Notes under the pieces: generated by a model
The model's database searches: none
What the model was told of the DNA's origin: nothing
The model's input: only the letters and a program-made list of their open reading frames with translations
Translations under genes and position numbers: made by a program
From: Halosolutus halophilus
GTDB taxonomy: Archaea; Halobacteriota; Halobacteria; Halobacteriales; Natrialbaceae
Reading direction: 5' to 3'
Assembly (NCBI RefSeq): GCF_022869805.1
Contig: NZ_CP094974.1
Coordinates: forward strand, 1,736,001-1,800,000
Length of the DNA stretch: 64,000 nucleotides
Shown: positions 33,206 to 42,811 of the stretch, one piece after another
Layout of the letters: the number at the start of each line of letters is the position of its first letter
How positions within the stretch are numbered: position 1 is the first letter of the stretch

Positions 33206-33874
33206 ATGACAACAGTCGTCGAACTCGAAGTCCCGGCCGAGCGACTCGGGCTAGCCCGGACGTTCGATCGAGTTCCGACGCTCGAGTTCGAGATCGGTGG
33301 ACTGATCGGAGATTCACCGCCGCTGGTGTGGGTCTCGGGTGCCGATCGATCGGCCGTCGATCGGGCACTCGAGACGGACCCGTCAGTCGAGGTGATCGCA
33401 GCCCTCACCGAGGACGCTGCCGCCCCCAACGACTGTTGGCTGTTCCGGCTCGAATTCGGCGACGAGGTGAAACTGTTCCAGCAGATCATCGCCGAGAACG
33501 ACGGGGCGATTCTAGCAGCACACGGCCAGGAGGGGTGGTGGTCGGTGAAACTGCTCTTCCACGATCACGAGGCGGTGTCCGCGTGTCACGACCTGTTCGA
33601 CCAGTACGAGTACCGGGTGGAAGTGACGCGCGTGACCGGGACGAGCGACGTCGCGAACGCGGAGACGCCGCTGACGAAAACCCAGTACGAGACGGTCTAC
33701 AAGGCGTACGAACTCGGCTACTTCGACGTGCCGCGAGGGGTCACGCTCGAGGAACTGGCGTCCGAACTGGGCATCTCCCACCAGGCGCTGTCCGAGCGAC
33801 TCCGCCGTAGCCACGCGGCACTGGTCAGCGCGGAACTGTCCGGCGGTATGACGCCGGTCGAACTCGACCCCTGA
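33206..33874 (+). CDS. Bat-type HTH-10 transcriptional regulator
   Basis: 222 residues from the ATG at 33206. An N-terminal alpha/beta domain (~150 residues, ending YEYRVEVTRVTG) precedes the HTH_10 domain: LTKTQYETVYKAYELGYFDVPRGVTLEELASELGISHQALSERLRR. The family includes the bacterio-opsin activator Bat. It has no GAF or PAS sensor, so the N-terminal domain presumably receives the signal. Targets unknown. Confidence 0.88.
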   Translation: MTTVVELEVPAERLGLARTFDRVPTLEFEIGGLIGDSPPLVWVSGADRSAVDRALETDPSVEVIAALTEDAAAPNDCWLFRLEFGDEVKLFQQIIAENDGAILAAHGQEGWWSVKLLFHDHEAVSACHDLFDQYEYRVEVTRVTGTSDVANAETPLTKTQYETVYKAYELGYFDVPRGVTLEELASELGISHQALSERLRRSHAALVSAELSGGMTPVELDP

Positions 33875-34032
33875 TCGGTTCGGGACCCGATCGAACCGGA
33901 CGGCCGTCGAACGATCGCCTGGCGCGACGACGTTCCGGTAACTCGTGACTGCGTAGCCGCTCCCGGTCTCGTTCGTCTCGACGTCGCGCCCGGGACGAAC
34001 GGCGAGCGAACGCGGCAAAATCCCGGTGACCG

Positions 34033-34497
34033 TCAATCGGCGCGGGACGCGTGACTCGCCGCGTTCGGCTCGGATTCGTGGGCCGACTCGCTCTCGAGGA
34101 CGCGATGGGCGTGGAAGACGACGGCGAAGTCCTGCGGACTCGGGATCGCACAGGCGAGCCACCCGATCGCCCCCGCAGCGACGATCGGCGTCTCGGTCGT
34201 GAGGTAGCCGCCGAATCCGAGTCCGAGAACGGGGACGGCGAGGAGAAACGGCGCGAGAGCTGCGAACCGGAAGGGCCAGGCCGGTTCGGAGCCCGCCGGT
34301 CGTGGGTGGACGACCGCCCACGGACAACTCGCGAGGAGGCCGACGACGCCGTTCACCCGTCCGGGGACGTAGGTGATGTCGTAGTCGACGCCCGTCAGCC
34401 TGAGGACGAGCGCGTGTGACCACTCGTGGGCGACCAGTCCGGCGACGACGCCGGCGGCGAGCACACAGCCTGCAACTGCCACATCCGTTCCGATCAT
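34033..34497 (-). CDS. Membrane metallopeptidase-like protein (M50/DUF3267 type)
   Basis: 154 residues from the ATG at 34497. Zinc motif HEWSH (residues 24-28) lies in the first hydrophobic helix after LAAGVVAGLVA; further helices follow, and SPQDFAVVFHA carries the Asp expected as the third ligand in site-2-type proteases. It is short for a full S2P, so activity is likely but unproven. The gene is divergent from the HTH-acetyltransferase. Confidence 0.75.
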   Translation of the reverse strand: MIGTDVAVAGCVLAAGVVAGLVAHEWSHALVLRLTGVDYDITYVPGRVNGVVGLLASCPWAVVHPRPAGSEPAWPFRFAALAPFLLAVPVLGLGFGGYLTTETPIVAAGAIGWLACAIPSPQDFAVVFHAHRVLESESAHESEPNAASHASRAD

Positions 34498-34684
34498 GTC
34501 TCGCGTGAGACCCACACGGTGGGGGCGTGATCGTCGACGATGCGACGGTGTCGTGTGCGATCCCACGCAACCGAGTCGTGTGACTCCCGTCGGTAATCCG
34601 CCCGGGTGTACGGATCCGTGTTTTAAGTTCCGCGAGCGCCCGATCGGCCAAGCGATTAAGTACTGTGGGCCGGTATGGCATGCC

Positions 34685-35416
34685 ATGGAATTCAGCGAAT
34701 CGCTCGAGTTCGGCCACGCGGACCGCAAGAAAATCTACGAGCACGTCGAACGCCACGGGGCGGTCGATCCCGACGCGGTACAGGGCCACCTCGGGATCGA
34801 TCCCAGCGGATTCCGCCACCACGTGGCGATCCTCAAGCGCGACGGCCGTCTCGACGAGGTCGACGGCAAACTGCGCGTGACGATCGACGCGGGGGCCGAG
34901 GAGGAGTACGTCTCCGCGGACCTCGAGTTTCACATCCGACCGGCCAGACAGGAGGACCTTTCGGGAATCGTCGGCGCGATCCGACAGGTTGCCGAGGAGC
35001 GGACCTACATCGAGGCCGAGAGCGTCGCAGACGAGATCGACCACGAGGAAACCCTGCTCCGACACAACGAACTCGAGTCGCGGATGTTCTTCGTGGCCAC
35101 CGTCGACGACGAGGTCGTCGGCTGGGTCCACCTCCACGCGCCGGAACTCGAGAAACTCTCCCACACCGCCGAACTCACCGTCGGCGTGCTCGAGGGGTAT
35201 CGCGGTCACGGCATCGGATCGCACCTCCTCGCGCGGGGGCTGGAGTGGGCCGGTTCGAACGACTTCGAAAAAGTGTACCAGAGCGTCCCCTCGACCAACG
35301 AGGAGGCGATCGAGTTCCTCGAGGAGAACGACTGGAAGACCGAGGCCGTCCGCGAGGACCACTACAAACTCGGCGGCCGCTACGTCGACGAAGTGATGAT
35401 GGCAGTCGAACTGTGA
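34685..35416 (+). CDS. N-acetyltransferase with N-terminal helix-turn-helix
   Basis: 243 residues from the ATG at 34685; A+T-rich GATTAAGT ~30 nt upstream fits a leaderless start. Residues 1-~70 look like a winged helix (DRKKIYEHVERHGAVDPDAVQGHLGIDPSGFRHHVAILKRDGRL). Residues ~80-243 are a GNAT domain with motif A LTVGVLEGYRGHGIGSHLLARGLEWA. This may be a regulator sensing acetyl-CoA or an acetyltransferase targeting DNA-bound protein; the combination is seen in archaea but its role is unsettled. Confidence 0.83.
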   Translation: MEFSESLEFGHADRKKIYEHVERHGAVDPDAVQGHLGIDPSGFRHHVAILKRDGRLDEVDGKLRVTIDAGAEEEYVSADLEFHIRPARQEDLSGIVGAIRQVAEERTYIEAESVADEIDHEETLLRHNELESRMFFVATVDDEVVGWVHLHAPELEKLSHTAELTVGVLEGYRGHGIGSHLLARGLEWAGSNDFEKVYQSVPSTNEEAIEFLEENDWKTEAVREDHYKLGGRYVDEVMMAVEL

Positions 35417-35643
35417 GTCACCGCGACCGAACGGCCGTCCCGTTCGGTGTGTGTATCGATCGCCGATCTGCAACGTTGGGTCTGTGAGGGCCGTCTCGGA
35501 AGCCGAACGACCGCGTCGGCGGCCCGACGCGGTCACTCGACGCATCCGGACTCGTCGACACGATCGAGTAGGGCCGGACGCGGACGCGATCCGCGATCCG
35601 GAGCACGCGATCGTCGAGGAAGGCGCTGACGCCAGCAACGTAG

Positions 35644-36054
35644 TTACGTCGGACTCCCCTCGGCGTCGGCGATCTCGAAAAGATTCTCGTAGCCTTCGCC
35701 GTCCGGTGGCTGGTCTTCGACGTCCTGTAGCGCTCCTTCGGTGACGGCCTCGTCGACGACGTCCACGACCACCTGTGCGTGGAACGCCGCGTCTGCCGGT
35801 TCGACCTCGCCGATATCCTCGCGCTCGACGACCCGATCGACGAACTCGTCGAATGCGAACCGTTCGACGTCGTCGACCTCCTCGCGGAACCGACCGAGTT
35901 TCTCGGGGAGCTTGGCCCCCAGGTTCTCCGCCAGCCCCGGATCGATGCGCTCGGAGAGCGTCGTCAGAGTGACTCGGGAGGTGCCCAGGGCGGCCTCTCG
36001 CGAGTCGAGCTGTGCGCGGTGTTGCACCTCGCCGATGAAGCCGTCGTATTTCAT
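35644..36054 (-). CDS. DUF2267 protein
   Basis: 136 residues. MKYDGFIGEVQHRAQLDSREAAL, then TLTTLSERIDPGLAENLGAKLPEKLG is diagnostic of DUF2267. All-helical cytoplasmic protein of unknown function. Divergent from ychF. Confidence 0.88.
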   Translation of the reverse strand: MKYDGFIGEVQHRAQLDSREAALGTSRVTLTTLSERIDPGLAENLGAKLPEKLGRFREEVDDVERFAFDEFVDRVVEREDIGEVEPADAAFHAQVVVDVVDEAVTEGALQDVEDQPPDGEGYENLFEIADAEGSPT

Positions 36055-36205
36055 ACTTGGTCCTTTTTTGCCGCCCCGATGAGACAGTACCCTTTAACTG
36101 AAAGGGTCTCCGCGATCCCATCGGCGTCCCGGAATCGCGGCCGCTGCGCTCGCAAACGGGGCTCGAACCGAAAGACAATTCCACCGGACGTGGCTACGGG
36201 AGGAC

Positions 36206-37384
36206 ATGCTTTCGATCGCGCTTGCCGGGAAGCCAAACGCCGGCAAGTCCACGTTCTACACGGCGGCGACGATGGCGGAGGTCGACGTCGCCAACTATCC
36301 GTTCACGACGATCGACGCCAACCGTGGGGTGAGCTACGTCCGGACGGAGTGTCCCTGTCTCGACCGTGACGAGCGGTGCAACGCCGACAACTGCGAGGAC
36401 GGGAAACGATACGTCCCGATCGAACTCCTCGACGTGGCGGGACTGGTGCCGGGTGCTCACGAGGGGAAAGGGCTCGGGAACCAGTTTCTCGACGAACTCA
36501 CGAACGCGGACGTGATCATCAACGTGATCGACGCCTCCGGCGGGACCAACGAGAAGGGTGAACCGGTCGATATCGGCGAACACGACCCCCTCGAGGACAT
36601 CGACTTCGTCGAGGAGGAGATGGACCTCTGGCTGGCCGGCATCGTCGAGCGCAACTGGGAGTCCGTCGAGCGCAAGTCCCGATCGCCCGACTTCGACGTC
36701 GACGACGCGCTCGCTGACATGCTCTCGGGCTTTGGCGCCTCCCCGAAACAGATCGCAACCGTCCTCCGCGACCTCGACTACCCCGAGGACCCCATCCAGT
36801 GGGAGGACGAACACCGCGAGGCGCTCGCGCGCGACGTTCGCCAGCGGACGAAGCCGATCGTCGTCGCGGCGAACAAGATCGACGTCGCGCCCGAGGAGAA
36901 CGTCGAGAAACTGCTCGCCCTCGACAAACCCGTGATTCCCACCACCGCCGAGGGCGAACTCGCGCTTCGCCGCGCGGCCGAGAAGGGACTGGTCGAATAC
37001 GATCCCGGCGACGAGACGATCGAAATCGGCGACGACGTCAGCGACGCTCAGCGCGAGGCGCTCGAGGGACTGGCCGACACGATGGCTGAATACGACGGGA
37101 CCGGGGTCCAGTCGGCGCTGGATCACGCGGTCTACGACCTGCTCGATCACCTCACGGCCTATCCCGTCGAGGACGCCTCGAAGTGGTCCGACGGTAGCGG
37201 CAATATCCTGCCGGACGCCTTCCTGCTCCCTCGCGGCTCGACGCCCGTCGACCTCGCCTACGCGGTCCACTCGGACATCGGCGACGGCTACCTCCACGCG
37301 GTCGACGCCCGATCGAAACGGGAGGTCGGCGAGGACTACGAACTCGAGGAGGGCGACGTAATCAAGATCGTGAGCACCAACTGA
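36206..37384 (+). CDS. ychF: YchF/Obg-like translation-associated GTPase/ATPase
   Basis: 392 residues. G1 is AGKPNAGKST (residues 7-16), G3-like LDVAGLVPGAHEGKGLGNQFLDE, and the nucleotide-specificity segment is AANKIDVA. A Cys-rich insertion (CPCLDRDERCNADNC) typical of the archaeal subgroup may bind metal. The C-terminal ~80 residues are a TGS domain (FLLPRGSTPVDLAYAVHSDIGDGYLHAVDARS). It binds ribosomes; precise role in translation or stress is not settled even in model organisms. Confidence 0.95.
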   Translation: MLSIALAGKPNAGKSTFYTAATMAEVDVANYPFTTIDANRGVSYVRTECPCLDRDERCNADNCEDGKRYVPIELLDVAGLVPGAHEGKGLGNQFLDELTNADVIINVIDASGGTNEKGEPVDIGEHDPLEDIDFVEEEMDLWLAGIVERNWESVERKSRSPDFDVDDALADMLSGFGASPKQIATVLRDLDYPEDPIQWEDEHREALARDVRQRTKPIVVAANKIDVAPEENVEKLLALDKPVIPTTAEGELALRRAAEKGLVEYDPGDETIEIGDDVSDAQREALEGLADTMAEYDGTGVQSALDHAVYDLLDHLTAYPVEDASKWSDGSGNILPDAFLLPRGSTPVDLAYAVHSDIGDGYLHAVDARSKREVGEDYELEEGDVIKIVSTN

Positions 37385-37514
37385 CGGCCGCACGGTTTAC
37401 GATCGACTCCGCTGTTCCGTCCGATTTCTACCCGGACACGGCGAACAGTATCGGCGAAGACGTTTCGGACGAGCTGCGCCAGTTCTATTACACCCCCGCT
37501 CGACGCGTTCGGTA

Positions 37515-37991
37515 ATGGCGCAGATCCGTCGGGCTCGGGCTGCCGACCGCGAGGGGATTTCCCGGACACACCTGGCCTCGATACGGGGTGTCGATTCGAC
37601 AGCGTACGACGAGACGGAGTTGGCGGTTTGGGAAGCCGGGGCCTCGTCGGTTAGCTACCCGATCGACGATCCGGAGACAGAATTTCTGGTGGCAGAGAGC
37701 GATGACGAGATCGCCGGATTCGCAGAAGCGTCGTTGGACGACCCGGAACTGGACAAACTCTACGTTGCCCCCGCGTACCAGCACCAGAGAATCGCAACGG
37801 CGCTCGCGGAGGAAATCGAACGGTCACTCCGGTCTACCGGTGCCGACTCGGTGTACGTCGAAGCCGCTCCGAATGCAGCACCGTTCTACGAGCGGATCGG
37901 CTACGAACGGGTCGGGACCCATCGGAAAGCCATCACCAGCGACTCGTCCTCCGCGGAGATGACAGTGGTCGATATGGAGAAGGAATTGTAG
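37515..37991 (+). CDS. GNAT-family N-acetyltransferase
   Basis: 158 residues. Starts IRRARAADREGISRTHLASIRG; motif A is LYVAPAYQHQRIATALAEEIERSL and the C-terminal AAPNAAPFYERIGYERVGTH completes the fold. Substrate unknown; size and ending are similar to RimI-like or small-molecule acetyltransferases. TATTAC at ~27 nt before the ATG indicates a leaderless mRNA. Confidence 0.9.
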   Translation: MAQIRRARAADREGISRTHLASIRGVDSTAYDETELAVWEAGASSVSYPIDDPETEFLVAESDDEIAGFAEASLDDPELDKLYVAPAYQHQRIATALAEEIERSLRSTGADSVYVEAAPNAAPFYERIGYERVGTHRKAITSDSSSAEMTVVDMEKEL

Positions 37992-38036
37992 ATTCGGGGG
38001 CGGCCACCGATATGTGATTGATCGGATACCCGACTG

Positions 38037-38897
38037 CTATCCGATCGCCGCCAGCGGTTCGAACCAGACGGCGGCCACCAGCACGGCCAGAAACACGTAC
38101 GAGCCGCGGATGAGCAACATCGTCGCGATCTCCGGACCGGCACGCCGGGCGGCGATCGCGACCGCAGCGAACGCGAGCGCCGCGAGCACCGACGTCGGCG
38201 GGAAGACCCGGGCGACGGCGAATCCGACGACGATCAGCAGCGCGGCGGCCATCAGCCAGTACGCCACGGTATAGGCCCGGTCCGGGCTCACGGCCACGGC
38301 GACGGTCCGTTTCCGGATCGATCGATCGTAGGCGTAGTCCTGCGCGTCGTCGATCACCTTGATCCCCGAGAGGAGGACGAGAAAGACGAGCGCGAAGCCG
38401 ATCGGGACCGCGGCGAGGGTCGCCGCCTGGACGTAGAATCCGCCCACCAGCGAGAGGGCGATCCCGAGCGGATAGCCGGTCGTCGCCGTGACGGGGTTCG
38501 TGTCGAGCTGTGGCGCGTGGTGGAAGGCGATCAGCCACGTCGGTACCGTGAGTGCGACGGCGCCCCAGTCGACGAAGACGAACAGGAGGCCACAGCACAG
38601 CGCGAACAGCGTCGTCGAGAGGGTCAGACCGATTCGACAGCCCCGCTCGGTCAGCGGGTGATCGTCGTCCTCGCCGCGAACGTGGAAGTCGACGTAGCCG
38701 TCCTTGACGTGGGCGGTGTAGACGGCGGCGAACGTCGCGAGGACGTGCACCGTCGCGACGGCCGGGTCGAATTCGGACGCGAGAATCGCGCCGAACAGCG
38801 ACGCGGCGAGCGGCGGGAGCATGAAGACGGGATGCACTTGCGACAGAAACGCCCGTCCCGTCGCCCCGAGGCCGGTTCCGTGTCTCGCGATCGGCAT
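38037..38897 (-). CDS. UbiA-family prenyltransferase
   Basis: 286 residues from the ATG at 38897, with about eight or nine transmembrane helices. The second Asp-rich motif is KVIDDAQDYAYDRSIRKRT; the first is less canonical (HVKDGYVDFHVRGEDD). The family transfers polyprenyl groups onto aromatic or lipid acceptors in the membrane (menaquinone, archaeal lipids, carotenoid elongation). The acceptor cannot be read. Divergent from the ThDP enzyme. Confidence 0.85.
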   Translation of the reverse strand: MPIARHGTGLGATGRAFLSQVHPVFMLPPLAASLFGAILASEFDPAVATVHVLATFAAVYTAHVKDGYVDFHVRGEDDDHPLTERGCRIGLTLSTTLFALCCGLLFVFVDWGAVALTVPTWLIAFHHAPQLDTNPVTATTGYPLGIALSLVGGFYVQAATLAAVPIGFALVFLVLLSGIKVIDDAQDYAYDRSIRKRTVAVAVSPDRAYTVAYWLMAAALLIVVGFAVARVFPPTSVLAALAFAAVAIAARRAGPEIATMLLIRGSYVFLAVLVAAVWFEPLAAIG

Positions 38898-39029
38898 GGT
38901 TCGGCTGTCCACGGACTGAAATATAATACCCCGGCCGAGTTCGCGCGTATCGGAGACGATATCACCGGTCCGACGTATCCGCGTTCCGAAACACACAGTT
39001 TCATGTTGTGTCCCGTGCCAGCAGCGACC

Positions 39030-40721
39030 ATGACTGACGAGTACACCGGTGCCGATCTCTTCGTCGACGCGCTCGAGTCCTACGGCGTCGACTACCTCTT
39101 CGGGAATCCCGGGACGACCGAACTTCCGGTCATGGAGGCGATCAGCACCAGCGACGTCGAGTACGTGCTCGGACTCCACGAAGATATCGCGGTCGGGATG
39201 GCCTCGGGGTACGCCCAGACGCGCCGGTATCACTCCCACCACGACGAGTCGATCGCGCCCGTCGGCGTCGCGAACCTCCACATCGCACCCGGCCTCGCTC
39301 ACGGACTCGGGAACCTCTACGCCGCGAAGATCGCCGGTGCGCCGCTGGTCGTCACCGCAGGGAACCACAGCACCGACTTCCGCCACGAGGAGCCGATCCT
39401 GAGCGGCGACCTGGTCGACATGGCCGAACAGTTCTGCAAGTGGTCCGACGAGGTGTTAGACGTCGAGGCGCTGCCGACGATGCTCCGACGGGCCGTCCGG
39501 GTCGCGATGACCCCGCCGACCGGCCCCGTCTTCCTCGGCCTCCCGCTCGACGTCATGCTGGCCGAAACCGACGCCGAGCCGGAGCGACTCGGCGCGATTC
39601 CGAACGCCGGCAGCGGCGATCCCGCACAGCTCGATCGGGCCGCCGAGCTGCTCGTCGAGGCCGACGACCCGGTCCTGGTCGTCGGCGATCACGTGGCCCG
39701 ATCGGGCGAGGACGCGGTCGCGGCGGCGGTCGAACTCGCCGAATCGACCGGGGCCCGCGTCCACGGCGAGATTCTCGCCTGCGAGGTCGATTACCCGACG
39801 GATCACGACCAGTGGGTGTCCTACATTCCGCCGGACGAGGACCTCGCGTCGATGCTGATGGACACCGACACGCTCCTGTTCGTCGGGTGTTCGACGAACA
39901 CGACGCTGACCCGCCACGAGGAGGCGCTGGTCGATCCCGACACCACGTGCATCCACGTCGGTGACGACGCCTGGCAGGTCGGCAAGAACCAGCCGGCGGA
40001 CGCGGCGATCGTCGGCGACCCCGGGCTCGTCATGCAGGGACTGATCGAACGGATCCGGAAGCGTCTCTCCGAGGACGTCGTCGAGGAGCGTCTCGAGCGC
40101 GTCAGTGCGATCAAGGAGATGGTCGAGGCCAGGATGGAACAGATGGGCGAAGACGAGGCCCCGGACGATCCCCGGGCCTCGAAGGCACAACTGGTCGACG
40201 CGATGGAGCGGGTCGCCGGCGACGCCTACATCGTCGACGAGGGAGTCACCTCGAAGTACGCGATGTTGACCCGGTGGGACTTCGCGCCGGAACAGTACAT
40301 CTCGAACAAGGGTGGCGGACTCGGCTACGGCCTGCCCGCGTCGATCGGTGCGGCCGTCGCGGAGAGCCAGCGGGACGAGCCGCGCGACGTGATCGGCTTC
40401 GTCGGAGACGGCTCGTACCTGTACTATCCCCACGCGGTCTACAGCGCGGCCCGCTACGATCTCGATCTCACGGTCGTCATCCCGGACAACCGCAATTACC
40501 GGATCCTGAAGGACAACACGCTGAACATCCTGGGCGGCGAGGAGGACGACTACGAGTTCGTCGGCATGGACTTCGAGCCGCCGATCGATCTCGTCGGCAA
40601 CGCCGAGAGTCACGGCGCACGCGCCGAACTCGTCGAAACGCCGGACGACATCGAGGACGCGCTAGAAGACGCGCTCGCGAACGACGGCCCGGACGTGCTC
40701 GACGTGCTGGTCCACGACTGA
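39030..40721 (+). CDS. Thiamine-diphosphate-dependent enzyme (acetolactate synthase/benzoylformate decarboxylase-like)
   Basis: 563 residues from the ATG at 39030 (an upstream ATG at 39003 adds nine poor residues). N-terminal Pyr domain with GNPGTTELPVMEA and the ThDP-activating Glu51 in LGLHEDIAVG; central Rossmann-like domain (PVLVVGDHVARSG); C-terminal PP domain with GDGSYLYYPHAVYSAARYD and DNRNYRILK for Mg-ThDP binding (G459-D460-G461). The family decarboxylates or carboligates 2-oxo acids. Similarity to benzoylformate decarboxylase-type enzymes is suggested, but substrate is unproven. Convergent with the FAD-linked oxidase. Confidence 0.88.
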   Translation: MTDEYTGADLFVDALESYGVDYLFGNPGTTELPVMEAISTSDVEYVLGLHEDIAVGMASGYAQTRRYHSHHDESIAPVGVANLHIAPGLAHGLGNLYAAKIAGAPLVVTAGNHSTDFRHEEPILSGDLVDMAEQFCKWSDEVLDVEALPTMLRRAVRVAMTPPTGPVFLGLPLDVMLAETDAEPERLGAIPNAGSGDPAQLDRAAELLVEADDPVLVVGDHVARSGEDAVAAAVELAESTGARVHGEILACEVDYPTDHDQWVSYIPPDEDLASMLMDTDTLLFVGCSTNTTLTRHEEALVDPDTTCIHVGDDAWQVGKNQPADAAIVGDPGLVMQGLIERIRKRLSEDVVEERLERVSAIKEMVEARMEQMGEDEAPDDPRASKAQLVDAMERVAGDAYIVDEGVTSKYAMLTRWDFAPEQYISNKGGGLGYGLPASIGAAVAESQRDEPRDVIGFVGDGSYLYYPHAVYSAARYDLDLTVVIPDNRNYRILKDNTLNILGGEEDDYEFVGMDFEPPIDLVGNAESHGARAELVETPDDIEDALEDALANDGPDVLDVLVHD

Positions 40722-40860
40722 CGCGAGGGCACGGTCGCCGAGCGAGCGCCCGCGACGGGCCCCGCGAATGACCGACCGGGCGGAGATTCACGGCCGATCG
40801 ACCGAGACGTCGCTCTCGCGAGCGGTCCCACGATGGCGGCGGAAACGGGGTCGGCGGACG

Positions 40861-42291
40861 TCAGTCCTCGCCCTGTGGCGGCCTGACCCGCCCGTCGTCG
40901 ACCGTTTCCGGGAAGATCTTCCCCGGATTGAGCGTGTCCGTCGGATCGAGCGCGTGCTTGATCCGGCGCATCGTCTCGACCGCTCCGGTCCCGTGTTCGG
41001 CCTCGAGATACTCGCGTTTCCCGTGGCCGATGCCGTGTTCGCCGGTGGCCGTTCCGCCGAGTTCGATCGCTCGCTCGACGATCTCGCTGTACATCCGCTC
41101 GCCTCGATCGACCATCTCCTCGTCGTCCGGATCGACGAGTACGCTGTAGTGCAGGTTGCCGTCACCCGCGTGGCCGAAACAGGGTGCGAGCAGGTCGTAC
41201 TCCTCGGCGAGACGTTTGGTCTCGTGGACGATCTCGGGGTAGGTACTGATCGGCACCGTGACGTCGCCGGGGTGGAGCGGTTCGAGGTCGGGATCGTACG
41301 TCGCCACGGCGTAGGCCAGTTCCCGCCGGGCCCGCCAGAGGGCCTCCATCTCGGCGTCGTCGTCGCTCATCTCGAAGCGGGTTACGTCGTGATCCTCGAA
41401 GATGGTCCGACAGAGATCGATCTCCTCGTCGACGCCGTGGTTGGCGTGGAACTCGAGGAAGACCATCGGTGCGTCGGGCAGGTCGGTCCCGAGGTACTCG
41501 TTGGCCATTCGCGCGCTCACCCCGTCGACGAGTTCGATCCGGGCTACGTCGACATCCGTCCGGACCGCGTCGAAGACGGCCTCGGCCGCGTCGTCGAGCC
41601 GATCGAAGATGGCCCGGCCGCCGCGGATCTGCTGGGGGCGGCCCGCGAGTTGCAGCGTCGCCCGCGTCACGACCGCCAGCGTCCCCTCGCTGCCGATGAG
41701 GAGTTCGGTCAGGTTGTAGCCGCTCGAGGTCTTGATCGCCCGGGACCCGGTCTCGATGACCGTCCCGTCCGCCAGCACCGCCTCGAGCCCGAGCACCCAG
41801 TCGGCGATTTCGCCGTACCTGACGGTCTTCATCCCGCTGGCGTCGGTCGCGACCATTCCGCCGATCGTCGAGATGTCGCCAGACGACGGCAGCGGCGGGA
41901 AGAACAGCCCGTCCTCTGCGACGTACTCGTCGACCGCGGAGCCGATGATCCCCGGTCCGACGTCGAGCTGGAAGTCGTCCGGCCGGTAGTCGAGGACGTC
42001 GTCCATCCGGGTGAGATCGAGGCTGATCCCGCCGCGGGCCGGGACGGCGTTGCCCTCCAGTCCCGTCCCCGCCGCGTAGGGCGTGACCGGGACGGCCCGA
42101 TCGGTCGCCGCGGCGAGGACGGCCGCTACGTCGGCCGTGGATTCGGGGTAGACGACGGCGTCGGGGACGACGCCGCGTCCCTGTTGTTCCGCCCCCCAGT
42201 CGGCGGCGTGTGAGTCCCTGTGACTCTCCGCGAACGAGAGCTGGTCGTCTCCGAGATCGAGGTCCTCGAGGAACGAACAGTCGTGTGTCAT
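40861..42291 (-). CDS. FAD-linked oxidase (glycolate oxidase GlcD / D-lactate dehydrogenase type)
   Basis: 476 residues from the ATG at 42291. PCMH-type FAD domain: PVTPYAAGTGLEGNAVPARGGISLDL, SSGDISTIGGMVATDASGMKTVRYG and LIGSEGTLAVVTRATLQL. C-terminal cap domain with HPGDVTVPIS, CFGHAGDGNLHY (substrate/metal His) and GTATGEHGIGHGKREYL. Oxidises D-2-hydroxy acids to 2-oxo acids, passing electrons to a quinone or ferredoxin-like acceptor. No GlcE/GlcF partner is adjacent. Confidence 0.92.
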   Translation of the reverse strand: MTHDCSFLEDLDLGDDQLSFAESHRDSHAADWGAEQQGRGVVPDAVVYPESTADVAAVLAAATDRAVPVTPYAAGTGLEGNAVPARGGISLDLTRMDDVLDYRPDDFQLDVGPGIIGSAVDEYVAEDGLFFPPLPSSGDISTIGGMVATDASGMKTVRYGEIADWVLGLEAVLADGTVIETGSRAIKTSSGYNLTELLIGSEGTLAVVTRATLQLAGRPQQIRGGRAIFDRLDDAAEAVFDAVRTDVDVARIELVDGVSARMANEYLGTDLPDAPMVFLEFHANHGVDEEIDLCRTIFEDHDVTRFEMSDDDAEMEALWRARRELAYAVATYDPDLEPLHPGDVTVPISTYPEIVHETKRLAEEYDLLAPCFGHAGDGNLHYSVLVDPDDEEMVDRGERMYSEIVERAIELGGTATGEHGIGHGKREYLEAEHGTGAVETMRRIKHALDPTDTLNPGKIFPETVDDGRVRPPQGED

Positions 42292-42409
42292 ACGTGAACG
42301 TCGGTCAGGTCTCCTATCAACGTTTCCCACCGGTTCGTTGGGCGGGCGGAACGACGGCGATTCGATCGGCGTCGGAATCGTCACGGTACTGGTCCCCGTT
42401 CACCCATCC

Positions 42410-42709
42410 GTGACCGAGACACCACCCGACGACGCCGACGAGACGCTCGCCGATCGGGTCGAAGAACTCCACGAGCACCTCGCGGCCACCGCCGAGTTAC
42501 CGATCGATCGGACGACCAACCGCTGGCTCGGCGAGGCCGAAGCGGTGGCCCGGGACGCCGCGACGAGCGACCTCGACGCTGCGACGACGAAAGAGCGCGT
42601 TCGGGAGATACAGCACCTCCTCGCCGAAGCCGACGAACCGGCCGACGAGGAGGCAGCAGCGCGCGTTTCGGCGGCTCGAGATCTGTGTGAAACGATCCTC
42701 TCGACGTGA
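42410..42709 (+). CDS. Hypothetical helical acidic protein
   Basis: 99 residues from the GTG at 42410, chosen because the frame upstream overlaps the neighbouring promoter and lacks acidic composition. Almost wholly helical (TLADRVEELHEHLAATAELP..., TKERVREIQHLLAEADEP). Haloarchaea-type conserved hypothetical; family not identified. Confidence 0.65.
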   Translation: MTETPPDDADETLADRVEELHEHLAATAELPIDRTTNRWLGEAEAVARDAATSDLDAATTKERVREIQHLLAEADEPADEEAAARVSAARDLCETILST

Positions 42710-42811
42710 GCGTCCGCTCGCGTCGTCCGAATTTCGATCGGCACACGATCCGGTCTCGACTGCCGGGAATCGACGCCATCGTTCAACTGTCGGGCGGTAG
42801 TACGCGTCGAT

